Source of the DNA: Clostridia bacterium
Lineage (GTDB): Bacteria > Bacillota > Clostridia > Christensenellales > Borkfalkiaceae
DNA: 22,219 bases
Assembly (NCBI GenBank): GCA_017452305.1
Contig: JAFTMQ010000054.1
Location: 1-22,219, forward strand
Direction: 5' to 3'
Both the position numbers and the translations under genes were made by a program. Shown here in pieces: positions 13,563 to 20,856 of the stretch (position 1 is its first letter; each line of letters begins with the position of its first letter). The notes below the pieces were generated by a model. It was not told the DNA's origin and ran no database searches. It was given only the letters and a program-made list of their open reading frames with translations.

Positions 13563-15173
13563 ATGGAAAATCTCATAAAAGAGAAAAAACCGAATAAAAA
13601 GAGCAAGTTTTACCGCAACTTTATCGAGTTGATTATCGTTGGGGGTATTACGGGTATTGCCGCGGGGACGGTCGTTACCTTTTTCAACATTTTGGTGCAC
13701 GAGGGGGAACATATTTCGCGTAACGCTTATGCATACGTGCGCGCGAACCCTGCGTTTATTCCGCTGTTGATTTTGGCATTACTTGCGGGCGCGTTTTTGG
13801 TCGGGGTTGCCGTCAACGTTTCGTCCGTTATCCGCGGGTGTGGTATTCCGCAGGCGGAAGGGGGGACGCGCGGCGTTATCCGCTTTACGTGGTGGCGGGA
13901 TTTGACCTTGATGTTCGCGGCGAGCCTTGTGAGTATCTTCATGGGCTTATCCATTGGCGCGGAAGGGCCGAGCGTGCTTATCGGCGCATGTGCGGGGGAC
14001 GGAGTTTCCGCCCTTTCCCGCCGCAATCAAATGGTGCGGAAATACCAAATTACGGGCGGTGCGTGTACGGGGCTTGCCGTCGCGTCGAATGCGCCCTTGA
14101 CGGGTATGGCGTTCGCGTTTGAGGAAGCGTATAAGCGGTTGACGCCCGAGGTGTTTATTTGCTCGGTTTCGTCTGTGGTATTCGGTATGCTTACCAAAAA
14201 TCTCATTTACCGTTTGCTTGGCATGACGATTGTCAACGCGTTTAGCACCTACACCTTTTTCGATTTGCCTCTTTCCGCGTACGGCTTTGTCGTACTGTCG
14301 GGACTTGCTTGCGGCTTGCTCGGCGTCGGATTTTATAAGCTTGCCATGTTCATGCGCAAGGCTTTTAAGAAAATCAACGTCAAAAACGAGAAAATTTCCC
14401 ACGCGTTGCGTGTGTTGATTGCCGTGTTGGCGGGCGGACTTGTTTCCTTCCTCGCCGTCAGCGTTATGGGCGGCGGACACGACCTTATCGAAAGCCTTGG
14501 CTCGGGCACGGCGGAAAATGCAGAGGCGCTGTTCGGGTTTGGGCTTGCAGGGACGCTTGCCGTAGTGCTCGTGCTTAAATTCCTTATCACGACCGTAAAC
14601 GTCGGCTCGGGTATTCCTTGCGGAATATTTATTCCTATGATTGCCATAGGCGCGTGCCTTGGCGCGCTTTTAAATATGCTTTGGAAAGCATGGGGCTTAG
14701 ACCCTATGTATTGCGATTTGATGATTATGATTTGTATGTCGGCATTCTTCACCGCCGTCGTCAAAGCGCCCATCACGTCTATCGTGATGATATGCGAGTT
14801 CACGGGCAGCTTTGCCCACCTCTTACCCGTTATCATCGCGGTTGCGCTTTCGTATATCCTTAGCGAGCTTTTCCGCACGAATGGTATTTACGAGGAGCTT
14901 TTAGAGCAATACGAGCATGAAACGGGCATACACGAACGCGCCGTCCGCGAGGTATTTACCATTACGCTGGTCAAGGGCTCGATTGCCGACAACCGCCAAG
15001 TACGCGACGTCTTGTGGCCTAAGGGCGCAAGAGTGAAAGAGCTTGTACGCGGCGACGAAACGATTTTGCCCGACGGCGACACAATTTTGCGTGTAGGCGA
15101 CGAGTTGACAATCGTTTGCAAGACGGATAATCCCGTTAAGACCAAGGACGAATTAGAACACATCTTAGGCTAA
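13563..15173 (+). CDS. ClC-family H+/Cl- exchange transporter with RCK_C domain
   Basis: The 536-residue protein has the multi-helix ClC fold (about 20-440) and ends in a TrkA-C/RCK_C regulatory domain (about 465-535). Motifs: 'GCGIPQAEG' (about 92-100), 'GAEGPSV' with the gating Glu 134, 'NAPLTGMAFAFEE' carrying the glutamate pair that marks proton-coupled exchangers, 'GSGIPCGIFIP' (about 350), and a Tyr in 'TNGIYEELL' at the position of the inner-gate Tyr. In the first motif a Cys (93) stands where the chloride-coordinating Ser of E. coli ClC would be, so ion selectivity could differ. Likely role is anion/proton antiport in acid or halide stress. It starts 46 nt after the ABC operon and may be read through from it; no own promoter is evident. 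Confidence 0.9.
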   Translation: MENLIKEKKPNKKSKFYRNFIELIIVGGITGIAAGTVVTFFNILVHEGEHISRNAYAYVRANPAFIPLLILALLAGAFLVGVAVNVSSVIRGCGIPQAEGGTRGVIRFTWWRDLTLMFAASLVSIFMGLSIGAEGPSVLIGACAGDGVSALSRRNQMVRKYQITGGACTGLAVASNAPLTGMAFAFEEAYKRLTPEVFICSVSSVVFGMLTKNLIYRLLGMTIVNAFSTYTFFDLPLSAYGFVVLSGLACGLLGVGFYKLAMFMRKAFKKINVKNEKISHALRVLIAVLAGGLVSFLAVSVMGGGHDLIESLGSGTAENAEALFGFGLAGTLAVVLVLKFLITTVNVGSGIPCGIFIPMIAIGACLGALLNMLWKAWGLDPMYCDLMIMICMSAFFTAVVKAPITSIVMICEFTGSFAHLLPVIIAVALSYILSELFRTNGIYEELLEQYEHETGIHERAVREVFTITLVKGSIADNRQVRDVLWPKGARVKELVRGDETILPDGDTILRVGDELTIVCKTDNPVKTKDELEHILG

Positions 15174-15334
15174 AACGACGTATAAGGGCGCATCTTCATC
15201 ACAAAAACGGAACTTGCCCTTGGTCATTTACGCATAGTAAACTCCCTTCGGGCAAAACCCGCGTTTTGCGCGAACCTGCAACCCTTCTCCGCCGTTTTAC
15301 GCGGCTTGGGCGAGCGTACGGAAATCACAGCAAT
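15174..15334. other. non-coding gap after the ClC gene, possible structured or dispersed element
   Basis: This part of the 227-bp gap has no ORF with a start and ribosome site. It contains short complementary segments: TTGCCC...GGGCAA around the 'CTTTACGCATAG'-like middle (about 15213-15257), AAAACCCGCGTTTT and GCCGTTTTACGCGGC. No T-tract follows, so it is not an ordinary terminator. Its GC-rich, structured look differs from the other gaps in the window. Confidence 0.35.
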
Positions 15335-15361
15335 AATTCAGCATTCCGCATTTAGCATTTA
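15335..15361 (+). repeat. GCATT-based heptamer repeat, copy A
   Basis: The sequence consists of 7-bp units GCATTCC, GCATTTA, GCATTTA after AATTCA. Related arrays occur inverted at 20710-20737 and direct at 20760-20786. It lies just before the yqfC promoter region and supplies its candidate -35 box. Confidence 0.65.
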
Positions 15362-15383
15362 TCTGCTTTCCCTCTCATATACT
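15355..15383 (+). promoter_or_regulatory. candidate sigma-E (sporulation) promoter of yqfC
   Basis: GCATTTA (15355-15361), a 14-bp spacer and CATATACT (15376-15383) resemble the mother-cell sigma-E consensus (-10 CATAnnnT, -35 like GCATATT). In Bacillus yqfC belongs to the sigma-E regulon, which supports the reading. The -35 half lies in a repeat, so it may be fortuitous. Confidence 0.4.
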
Positions 15384-15400
15384 AAAAGAGGGGGGCAGGT

Positions 15401-15685
15401 ATGCGATTATACGATGAAATTTTCAAAAACGTAGATGGGGCGGCGTTGGCACGGTGCATTATCGTGCCTTGTGGCGGCGGCTATTTCGAGGGGGTAAAAT
15501 CGGTTGCGGATTTTTCCGATACAAAGCTCACGCTTGTCTTTCCCCGCCAAACGGTGGAAATTGAGGGTAAGGGGCTGTGTATCAAAAAGTACTGCGACGG
15601 CGATTTACAGCTCTTTGGGGAAATTCTTTCCCTGCGCGTTCTGCTTCCCGACCAAGCGCCAAACGGCAAAGAGGGGGAAGTATGA
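15401..15685 (+). CDS. yqfC: YabP/YqfC-family sporulation protein
   Basis: The 94-residue protein has the short beta-rich YabP/YqfC fold, with 'MRLYDEIF' at the start and the alternating 'DFSDTKLTLVFPRQTVEIEGKGLCIKKYCDGDLQLFGEILSLRV' core that the family shares. In Bacillus yqfC is expressed in the mother cell during sporulation; its biochemical role is not known. The identification also rests on position: yqfD overlaps its stop by 4 bp (ATGA), and phoH and the rest of the cluster follow. The ribosome site is the G-run of a copy of the G-rich motif (15391-15400), which directly touches the ATG. Confidence 0.85.
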   Translation: MRLYDEIFKNVDGAALARCIIVPCGGGYFEGVKSVADFSDTKLTLVFPRQTVEIEGKGLCIKKYCDGDLQLFGEILSLRVLLPDQAPNGKEGEV

Positions 15686-16596
15686 TATTCCCCAACCGAA
15701 AAATCCATTTAAAAATACAAGGCAACATGCCCGAACGTGCGCTTTTACGCTTACGCAGGGCGAAAATTCCCCTTTACGAAGTAAAAAAAGCGAAAAAAAA
15801 CGCCATACTGCTTTGTGTAAAAAGAAAAGACGTCGAAAAAGTTTTTGCAATTTACCCCAACGTGTGCTATAATATAGGTGGATATACCACCTATACGGTG
15901 ACGAAAGTGCGGGCGGCGGGCTTGGAAAAAGCCTTGCAAACCCTCAAAAAACGGTGGGGCGTCTTGCTCGGCATACCTTTATTTTGCTTGACTTCCCTCT
16001 ATGCGGATAATTTCACCTTTGGTGTGCGTATTATCGGCAGCCAAGTTTACGAGCGCGAGGTGCGCGCCGCCTTGGACGAGGTGGGTATTCGTCCGTTTAC
16101 CCGCTATAAAAGCGGCAGAGAGGACGAGGTTTGCGCCAAGCTTTTGGCGCTTGACAACGTAGAATTTTGCTCGGTGCAAAAATCGGGGCTTTGGGTGCGC
16201 GTAGAGGTGCAGCTCGGCTCTTTTCCCAAAAGACAATTTCAAAAAGGCAAGATGCGCTCTTCTTTCACGGGCGAAATCGTTGCCATCACGGCGTTGCGCG
16301 GCACGCCCCTTAAAAAAGTCGGCGATAAAATCACCGAGGGGGAAATCCTCGTCGAGGACAGTTTTTCCACCGAAGAAGGGGGGCAGGTACGCGTTGAAAT
16401 TATCGCGCGCGTGCAAATTGCGTGCGTATATGAGGCGCTCGTGTGTGCGGACGACGCGGAAAGCGCGTTTGCAAAAGCCTATTTGCTTATCGGCGCGGAC
16501 AGCGTGAAAATCCAAGAAAAAAGTATAGAGCCGTGCGAAAACAACGCCTATCAAGTGCGCCTTGTTTACGAGGCGGTGCAAACGATGAATTTATAA
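15682..16596 (+). CDS. yqfD: sporulation protein YqfD
   Basis: The ATG at 15682 overlaps the yqfC stop and is preceded by GAGGGGGAAG. The 304-residue product has a short basic N-terminal domain (about 1-85). One membrane segment follows (about 92-110, 'GVLLGIPLFCLTSLYADNF'), then an outer-face part with the YqfD-typical 'VRAALDEVGIRPFTRYKSG' (a POTRA-like helix-strand unit) and 'SSFTGEIVAITALRGTPLKKVGDKITEGEILV'. Bacillus YqfD has about 400 residues, so this is a short version. The family is sigma-E controlled and needed for normal spore formation, with unknown mechanism. An exact copy of the G-rich 20-mer lies at 16379-16398, read in another frame than in queH. Confidence 0.85.
   Translation: MIFPNRKIHLKIQGNMPERALLRLRRAKIPLYEVKKAKKNAILLCVKRKDVEKVFAIYPNVCYNIGGYTTYTVTKVRAAGLEKALQTLKKRWGVLLGIPLFCLTSLYADNFTFGVRIIGSQVYEREVRAALDEVGIRPFTRYKSGREDEVCAKLLALDNVEFCSVQKSGLWVRVEVQLGSFPKRQFQKGKMRSSFTGEIVAITALRGTPLKKVGDKITEGEILVEDSFSTEEGGQVRVEIIARVQIACVYEALVCADDAESAFAKAYLLIGADSVKIQEKSIEPCENNAYQVRLVYEAVQTMNL
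16379..16398 (+). repeat. G-rich 20-mer, copy 2 (inside yqfD)
   Basis: GGGGGCAGGTACGCGTTGAA, identical to 4471-4490, but here read as GG-GGG-CAG-GTA (Gly-Gly-Gln-Val-Arg-Val-Glu), i.e. in a different frame from the queH copy. This shows that the DNA rather than the peptide is what is shared. Confidence 0.8.
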
Positions 16597-16624
16597 TCTT
16601 ACCGCCGTTTTTCGGCGAAAGTTA

Positions 16625-16641
16625 GGCGCGCATTTTGCGCG
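16625..16641 (+). other. hairpin directly upstream of the phoH ribosome site
   Basis: GCGCGC (16626-16631) and GCGCGC (16637-16642) flank ATTTT, directly followed by the AAGGAGG used by phoH. A further small stem, GCCG-TTTTT-CGGC, precedes it in the 60-bp gap. The hairpin would leave the ribosome site exposed; it may stabilise the phoH part of the transcript. Confidence 0.5.
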
Positions 16642-16656
16642 CAAGGAGGAAAGGGA

Positions 16657-17691
16657 TTGTCAAACCTTGAAAAGACAACGTTAACGGTAGATACCAAGTC
16701 GGTGGACAAGCTTGCCCGCATTTTGGGCACGTTTGACGAAAACCTCAATTTCTTAGCCAAGGAATTGGGTATTCTCGCCTACGTAGATGGTGTAAAAATC
16801 CGTTTGGAAGGGGACGCCTACGGCGTATCCCTCGGCGCGCAGGTGCTTACTGCGCTCGTCAAAACCTCGTCCGCCGAGGAAGTAGATAAGGGCAAAATGG
16901 CGTACTGTATCGAGCTTGCCAAAGAGGGCAGGACGGAAGATATCCTCGCCTTAGAGAGCGGTGCTATCGCTGTTACCGCGCGCGGAAAGCAAATCAAGTG
17001 TAAGACGGTGGGGCAAAAATCCTACGTGGACGCCATCAAGAAAAACACCGTCGTGTTCGGCGTCGGCCCCGCGGGTACGGGCAAAACCTACCTCGCCGTT
17101 TGTATGGCAGTTTCGGCGTTCAAGAGCCGTCAAATTGAGAAAATTATTCTCACCCGCCCCGCGGTGGAAGCGGGCGAAAAATTGGGCTTTTTGCCCGGGG
17201 ATTTGCAGACGAAGGTCGATCCCTATCTTCGTCCTTTGTACGACGCCTTGCAAGAAATGCTCGGCTTAGAAACGTACGTCAAGCTCATGGAAAGACAAGT
17301 GATAGAGGTTGCGCCGCTCGCTTATATGCGCGGACGGACGCTGTCGAATGCGTTTATCATCTTGGACGAAGCGCAAAACACGACGAAGGAGCAAATGAAA
17401 ATGTTTCTCACCCGTATGGGCGAGGGGAGCAAAATGGTCGTTACGGGCGATATCACCCAAATCGACTTGGATGGCAAGGACAGCGGACTTGTCCACGCGA
17501 CGGACATTTTGGACGGCGTAGAGGGGATTTCCGTTTGCCGATTGACGGCAAAGGACGTCGTGAGACATCCGCTTGTTATGCGTATCATCCACGCGTACGA
17601 AAAGGACGCGTCGGCAAAAGATAAACGAAAAGAACGCAAGGCCTTAAACAAAGGCGAAAATGACTGCGTGAATAACGCAGAAGGAGAGTAA
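16657..17691 (+). CDS. phoH: PhoH-family ATPase (YbeZ type)
   Basis: The start is a TTG at 16657, chosen because AAGGAGG (16643-16649) stands 7 nt before it and 'SNLEKTTLTVDTK' is a normal PhoH beginning. The protein (344 residues) has a small KH-like N-terminal part (about 1-110) and a RecA-like ATPase. Motifs are Walker A GPAGTGKT (about 137-144), 'LTRPAVEAGEKLGFLPGDL', Walker B 'FIILDEAQNTT' and 'VTGDITQIDL'. PhoH/YbeZ works with YbeY, encoded two genes downstream, in rRNA processing and ribosome quality control in bacteria studied. The last 30 residues are basic and probably disordered. yqfF starts 6 nt after its stop, so the two are in one operon. Confidence 0.93.
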   Translation: MSNLEKTTLTVDTKSVDKLARILGTFDENLNFLAKELGILAYVDGVKIRLEGDAYGVSLGAQVLTALVKTSSAEEVDKGKMAYCIELAKEGRTEDILALESGAIAVTARGKQIKCKTVGQKSYVDAIKKNTVVFGVGPAGTGKTYLAVCMAVSAFKSRQIEKIILTRPAVEAGEKLGFLPGDLQTKVDPYLRPLYDALQEMLGLETYVKLMERQVIEVAPLAYMRGRTLSNAFIILDEAQNTTKEQMKMFLTRMGEGSKMVVTGDITQIDLDGKDSGLVHATDILDGVEGISVCRLTAKDVVRHPLVMRIIHAYEKDASAKDKRKERKALNKGENDCVNNAEGE

Positions 17692-17697
17692 CGAAAG

Positions 17698-19221
17698 ATG
17701 GCTGTAAAACAGTTAAGCGGAGAATGGAATAAAAAAGATACCGTAAAAAGTATCTTGTTTTTCCTACTGCATACGATTATTTTAATCGTATTGCTCGCAG
17801 CGGTTCTGCTCGCGGATAAGCTTACGTATATCAGGGAATACATGAACGAAAACAAAGCGGACTACCTTTACGCGTTGTTCGCCGTTGTTATGCTATTGCT
17901 GATTATGTATTTCTATTTCCTTTTTGAGGATAAGGAAATTTTGCGTAAGTTTAGGGATATCACCATGATATTCGCCATATTGGATTTGTACTTTGTGGCG
18001 TCCTATTATATCGGTGATTTGATTAGCGTTTATGCCCGTCCCGTGGCATTCGTTGGACTCATGGTTTTCTCGTTGTCCAACCGCAAAAACGCAATATTTA
18101 TGAATATCGTCAGCGCCCTGCTCGTGTTTATCATCGACACGTTTAGCGGCGGCGTAACCACTTCGGAGAACGAGTATTATTCCTCGCTCATCATCGCCTT
18201 TTCGGCGGGTATGATTGCGATTTTCCTCTGTTCGCAGGCAAAGACGAGATTTTCTATCGTGGGGATTGGTATTTTAATCGTATTCCCCATCGACCTTATC
18301 GTATTCCTGCTCGAATTATCCACGCTAATCGAGGGAACGCCCTCTATCGAAGGCTTGACGGTATGGCAGAGCATTTGGGTAAATATGGGCTTTGGCTTAT
18401 TCGGCGGCGTGATGTCGGCGATATTATTCCTCACGATTTTGCCCTTGTTCGAGTTCACCTTCAACCGTCTCACCGTCTTCCGTCTGCGCGAAATGACGAG
18501 CTCGGACGCCAAGCTTTTAAAGCGATTGAAGGAAGAAGCGCCCGGCACGTACAACCACTCGGTTATGGTTGCGCAGCTTTCGGAAGCATGTGCGCTTGCT
18601 ATCGGTGAAAATGCCGACTATGCGCGTGCGGCGGCGCTCTATCACGACGTTGGTAAATTGACGCATCCCGAGCACTTCACCGAAAACCAAGTGAAAGGGG
18701 ATTACAACGTGCACGACGAGCTCTCGCCCGAGCTTTCCGCAGACATTATCCGCTCCCACGCACAGGGCGGCTACGCGCTTATTCAACGCAGTCATTTGCC
18801 GCAATTCTTTGCGGACGTAGCCGTACAGCACCACGGCACCTTGCCTATCCGTTATTTCTACGCAAAAGCGTTGAAGCTGTCCGATTCGGACACCGATTTG
18901 CGCATTGAAGATTTCTCGTATCTCGGTCCCAAGCCTCAAACGAAGATTGCGGCGATTATCATGATTGCCGACGCGGCGGAAGCGGCGGTGCGCGCGCAAA
19001 ACGCCTATCAACCCGAGCAAGCGGAAAAAGCCATCCGTTTGGTTATCGAAGAAAGAATGGATTTAGAACAATTCTCGGAATGTGACATCACGATGGTGGA
19101 TTTGACGAAAATCCGTCACGCGCTCGTACATACCCTCACGGGTGTGAAACACAAGCGCGTGGAATATCCGCCCATTCGCTATAAGCGCACGGAAAGCGGT
19201 ACGAAAGGGGAGAACGAGTAA
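17698..19221 (+). CDS. yqfF: HD-domain 7TM protein (PgpH/YqfF-like), lacking the extracellular domain
   Basis: PgpH-type proteins hydrolyse cyclic-di-AMP with a cytosolic HD domain. The HD domain is complete at about 265-480: 'GTYNHSVM' (His 287), 'ALYHDVGK' (His 316, Asp 317), His 354, 'QHHG' (His 378, 379) and 'IADAAEA' (Asp 425). Before it are about seven to eight membrane segments. Family members such as Bacillus YqfF have about 710 residues with a large extracellular 7TMR-HDED domain after the first helix. Here the first helix (about 19-39) is followed by only about 16 residues before the next, so that sensor is missing. The gene is intact, so this is a real short form. Its TAA shares an A with the ybeY ATG. 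Confidence 0.9.
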   Translation: MAVKQLSGEWNKKDTVKSILFFLLHTIILIVLLAAVLLADKLTYIREYMNENKADYLYALFAVVMLLLIMYFYFLFEDKEILRKFRDITMIFAILDLYFVASYYIGDLISVYARPVAFVGLMVFSLSNRKNAIFMNIVSALLVFIIDTFSGGVTTSENEYYSSLIIAFSAGMIAIFLCSQAKTRFSIVGIGILIVFPIDLIVFLLELSTLIEGTPSIEGLTVWQSIWVNMGFGLFGGVMSAILFLTILPLFEFTFNRLTVFRLREMTSSDAKLLKRLKEEAPGTYNHSVMVAQLSEACALAIGENADYARAAALYHDVGKLTHPEHFTENQVKGDYNVHDELSPELSADIIRSHAQGGYALIQRSHLPQFFADVAVQHHGTLPIRYFYAKALKLSDSDTDLRIEDFSYLGPKPQTKIAAIIMIADAAEAAVRAQNAYQPEQAEKAIRLVIEERMDLEQFSECDITMVDLTKIRHALVHTLTGVKHKRVEYPPIRYKRTESGTKGENE

Positions 19222-19703
19222 TGCAAGCATTTTTCCTTTACTGCGATGATGAAGAATTCCCTTTAGAAAACGCAAAGGCGCTCGAAAAAGCGATGGACGG
19301 GTTTGTGGAAACGGACGTGCCCCTCGCCGTTGAGCTCGTGTTCGTGGACGGAGAGGAAATCCGCCGTTTAAACCGTGAAACGCGGGCTACGGACAAGGTG
19401 ACGGACGTATTGAGTTATCCTGCCTTGGACGGCATTAAGGGACAAGCAATCAAGGGGGACGAGCACCCCTACGAGATTGACGAGGAAGACAACCTGCTTA
19501 TCGGCTCTATCGTGATTTGTTGCGACAGAGCAAGGGAGCAAGCGGAAGAATACGGGCACAGCTACGAGCGGGAATTGCACTACCTTATCGTGCACGGCAT
19601 TATGCATTGTCTTGGTTACGACCATATGACGGACGAGGACAAGGCGGAAATGCGCGAGAAAGAGGAGCTTATATTGGGCAAGCTTGGCATCGTTAGGAAA
19701 TGA
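19221..19703 (+). CDS. ybeY: endoribonuclease YbeY (rRNA maturation factor)
   Basis: YbeY is a zinc-dependent RNase that helps mature 16S rRNA and removes defective ribosomes. The 160-residue protein has the family's metal site HGIMHCLGYDH with His 125, His 129 and His 135, and the upstream 'DKVTDVLSYP' motif that is typically 'TDVLSFP'. A small insertion (about 72-90, GIKGQAIKGDEHPYEIDEED) is slightly longer than in many relatives. The start codon overlaps the yqfF stop by one base (TAATG), implying coupled translation. In Bacillus dgkA and cdd stand between ybeY and era; here they are absent and a hairpin array fills the gap. Confidence 0.95.
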   Translation: MQAFFLYCDDEEFPLENAKALEKAMDGFVETDVPLAVELVFVDGEEIRRLNRETRATDKVTDVLSYPALDGIKGQAIKGDEHPYEIDEEDNLLIGSIVICCDRAREQAEEYGHSYERELHYLIVHGIMHCLGYDHMTDEDKAEMREKEELILGKLGIVRK

Positions 19704-19705
19704 AT

Positions 19706-19772
19706 TGATTTGCTTTGCAAATCATGAACGCGTGGCGTTCAAATCATGCAAGCATGGGCTTGCAGCAAATCA
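19706..19772. repeat. modular three-hairpin array between ybeY and era
   Basis: Three perfect small hairpins follow each other: TGATTTGC-ttt-GCAAATCA (19706-19724), TGAACGC-gtg-GCGTTCA (19725-19741) and TGCAAGC-atgg-GCTTGCA (19747-19764). The word CAAATCA occurs three times (19718, 19740, 19766), and GCAAATCA twice. The opening TGATTTGC can therefore pair either with 19717-19724, or with 19765-19772 to enclose the other hairpins. No T-tract follows, so it is not a plain terminator. Confidence 0.7.
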
Positions 19773-19802
19773 TTTAGAAAAACAAAGGAGTATTTTTATA
19801 GC

Positions 19803-20696
19803 ATGAGAAGCGGTTACGTAGCGGTCATCGGCAGAGCAAACGCCGGCAAAAGTACGCTCATCAACGTGATGGTCGGGGAAAAGGTTTCTATCGTTTCCCC
19901 CAAGCCCCAAACGACTCGCGATAGAATTTTGGGGGTATTGACGGAAGCGGATTATCAACTCGTTTTCGTGGATACGCCGGGTATTTATAAGGCGAGAAAC
20001 GCCCTCACGGACATGATGATGCGCACCACGGACGCAAGCGCAAAATCGGTGGATTTCATTCTCTACGTCCTCGACGGTCACGAGGGGGTTCGAGAGGAAG
20101 ATTTCGAATTGATTAAAAAGTACAAGGCGCTTGGGCTTCCTATGGCGGTGGCATATACGAAAATCGACATCATGCCCAAGGAAAATATTCCCTTGGATAT
20201 GGCGAAATTTGCCGATTCGGGCTTGGACGTGGACGTTTTCCCCGTCTCTGCGCGGAAAGGCAAAAACGTCAAGGCGCTCAAAGAGTTTTTGGTTAAGCAA
20301 ATGCCCGAGGGGGAAAAGGTGTTCGAGCAGGACATCGTTTCGGATAAGAGCGAGAAATTTATGATTTCCGAAATCATGCGCGAGAAAATCTTGCTCAAAT
20401 TCGACAAGGAAATTCCCCACGGCATCGCCATCGTCATCAACTCGTTCGAGCAAAACGACAACGGCGTGTACGAGATTAACCTCGACATCGTTTGCGAGAG
20501 GGCGAACCACAAAGCCATTCTCATCGGCAAGCAGGGCAAGGCGATTAAGGAAGTTTCCTCGTTTGCTCGGCAAGACATGGAAAAATTCCTCGGCGGTAAG
20601 GTTTTCTTGACGACCTACGTAAAGGTCAAAGAAGATTGGCGCGACCGCCCAGGTCTTATCCGTGAATACGGCTATGAGGAAGTGAAGCAAGATTAA
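19803..20696 (+). CDS. era: GTPase Era
   Basis: Era binds 16S rRNA near its 3' end and checks 30S assembly. The start at 19803 gives the canonical 'MRSGYVAVIGRANAGKSTLIN'; a longer frame from ATG 19746 would run through the hairpin array and is not conserved. GTPase motifs: G1 GRANAGKS (about 10-17), G3 DTPG, G4 TKID in 'AVAYTKIDIM' and G5 'SARKG'. The KH domain at the C-terminus has 'ILIGKQGKAIKEV' and the usual ending 'VKVKEDWRDRPGLIREYGY'. The G4 motif has Thr where most Era proteins have Asn (NKxD); such a change is known in other GTPases. Its ribosome site AAAGGAG (19784-19790) is 12 nt away, rather far. The length of 297 residues is normal. Confidence 0.95.
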   Translation: MRSGYVAVIGRANAGKSTLINVMVGEKVSIVSPKPQTTRDRILGVLTEADYQLVFVDTPGIYKARNALTDMMMRTTDASAKSVDFILYVLDGHEGVREEDFELIKKYKALGLPMAVAYTKIDIMPKENIPLDMAKFADSGLDVDVFPVSARKGKNVKALKEFLVKQMPEGEKVFEQDIVSDKSEKFMISEIMREKILLKFDKEIPHGIAIVINSFEQNDNGVYEINLDIVCERANHKAILIGKQGKAIKEVSSFARQDMEKFLGGKVFLTTYVKVKEDWRDRPGLIREYGYEEVKQD

Positions 20697-20709
20697 TGCT
20701 ACGCAACTA

Positions 20710-20786
20710 ATGAATGTTGAATGCTAAATGCGGAATTGTGGCTGTTAATTTTAAGCCTTAATTCAGCATTCCGCACTCCGCATTTA
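20710..20786. repeat. inverted pair of GCATT-heptamer repeats between era and yqzL
   Basis: Copy B (20710-20737, on the minus strand) and copy C (20760-20786, + strand) are relatives of the array at 15335-15361. They face each other across about 22 bp and can fold into a long imperfect stem just after the era stop. Confidence 0.6.
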
Positions 20787-20815
20787 TGCAAACGCTCCGT
20801 TTGCATAATTCCTTT
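20784..20815 (+). terminator. stable hairpin after era
   Basis: TTATGCAAACG (20784-20794) and CGTTTGCATAA (20798-20808) are perfect 11-bp arms around CTC, followed by TTCCTTTTT. It could work as a terminator between era and yqzL. Because it also belongs to the repeat-rich gap, a role as part of a mobile repeat is possible. Confidence 0.5.
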
Positions 20816-20856
20816 TTCCCTTACCCAAACTAATGGCGTAAAGGGGGATGGTAAGT

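Noticed and set aside
19706..19772. CRISPR-like array
   Set aside because: The repeats are 7-8 bp, the spacers are themselves hairpins and there are only three units; no cas genes are near.
19770..20690. Long minus-strand ORF (306 codons) opposite era
   Set aside because: It is the mirror of a fully conserved era frame; the peptide has no recognisable domain and no ribosome site.
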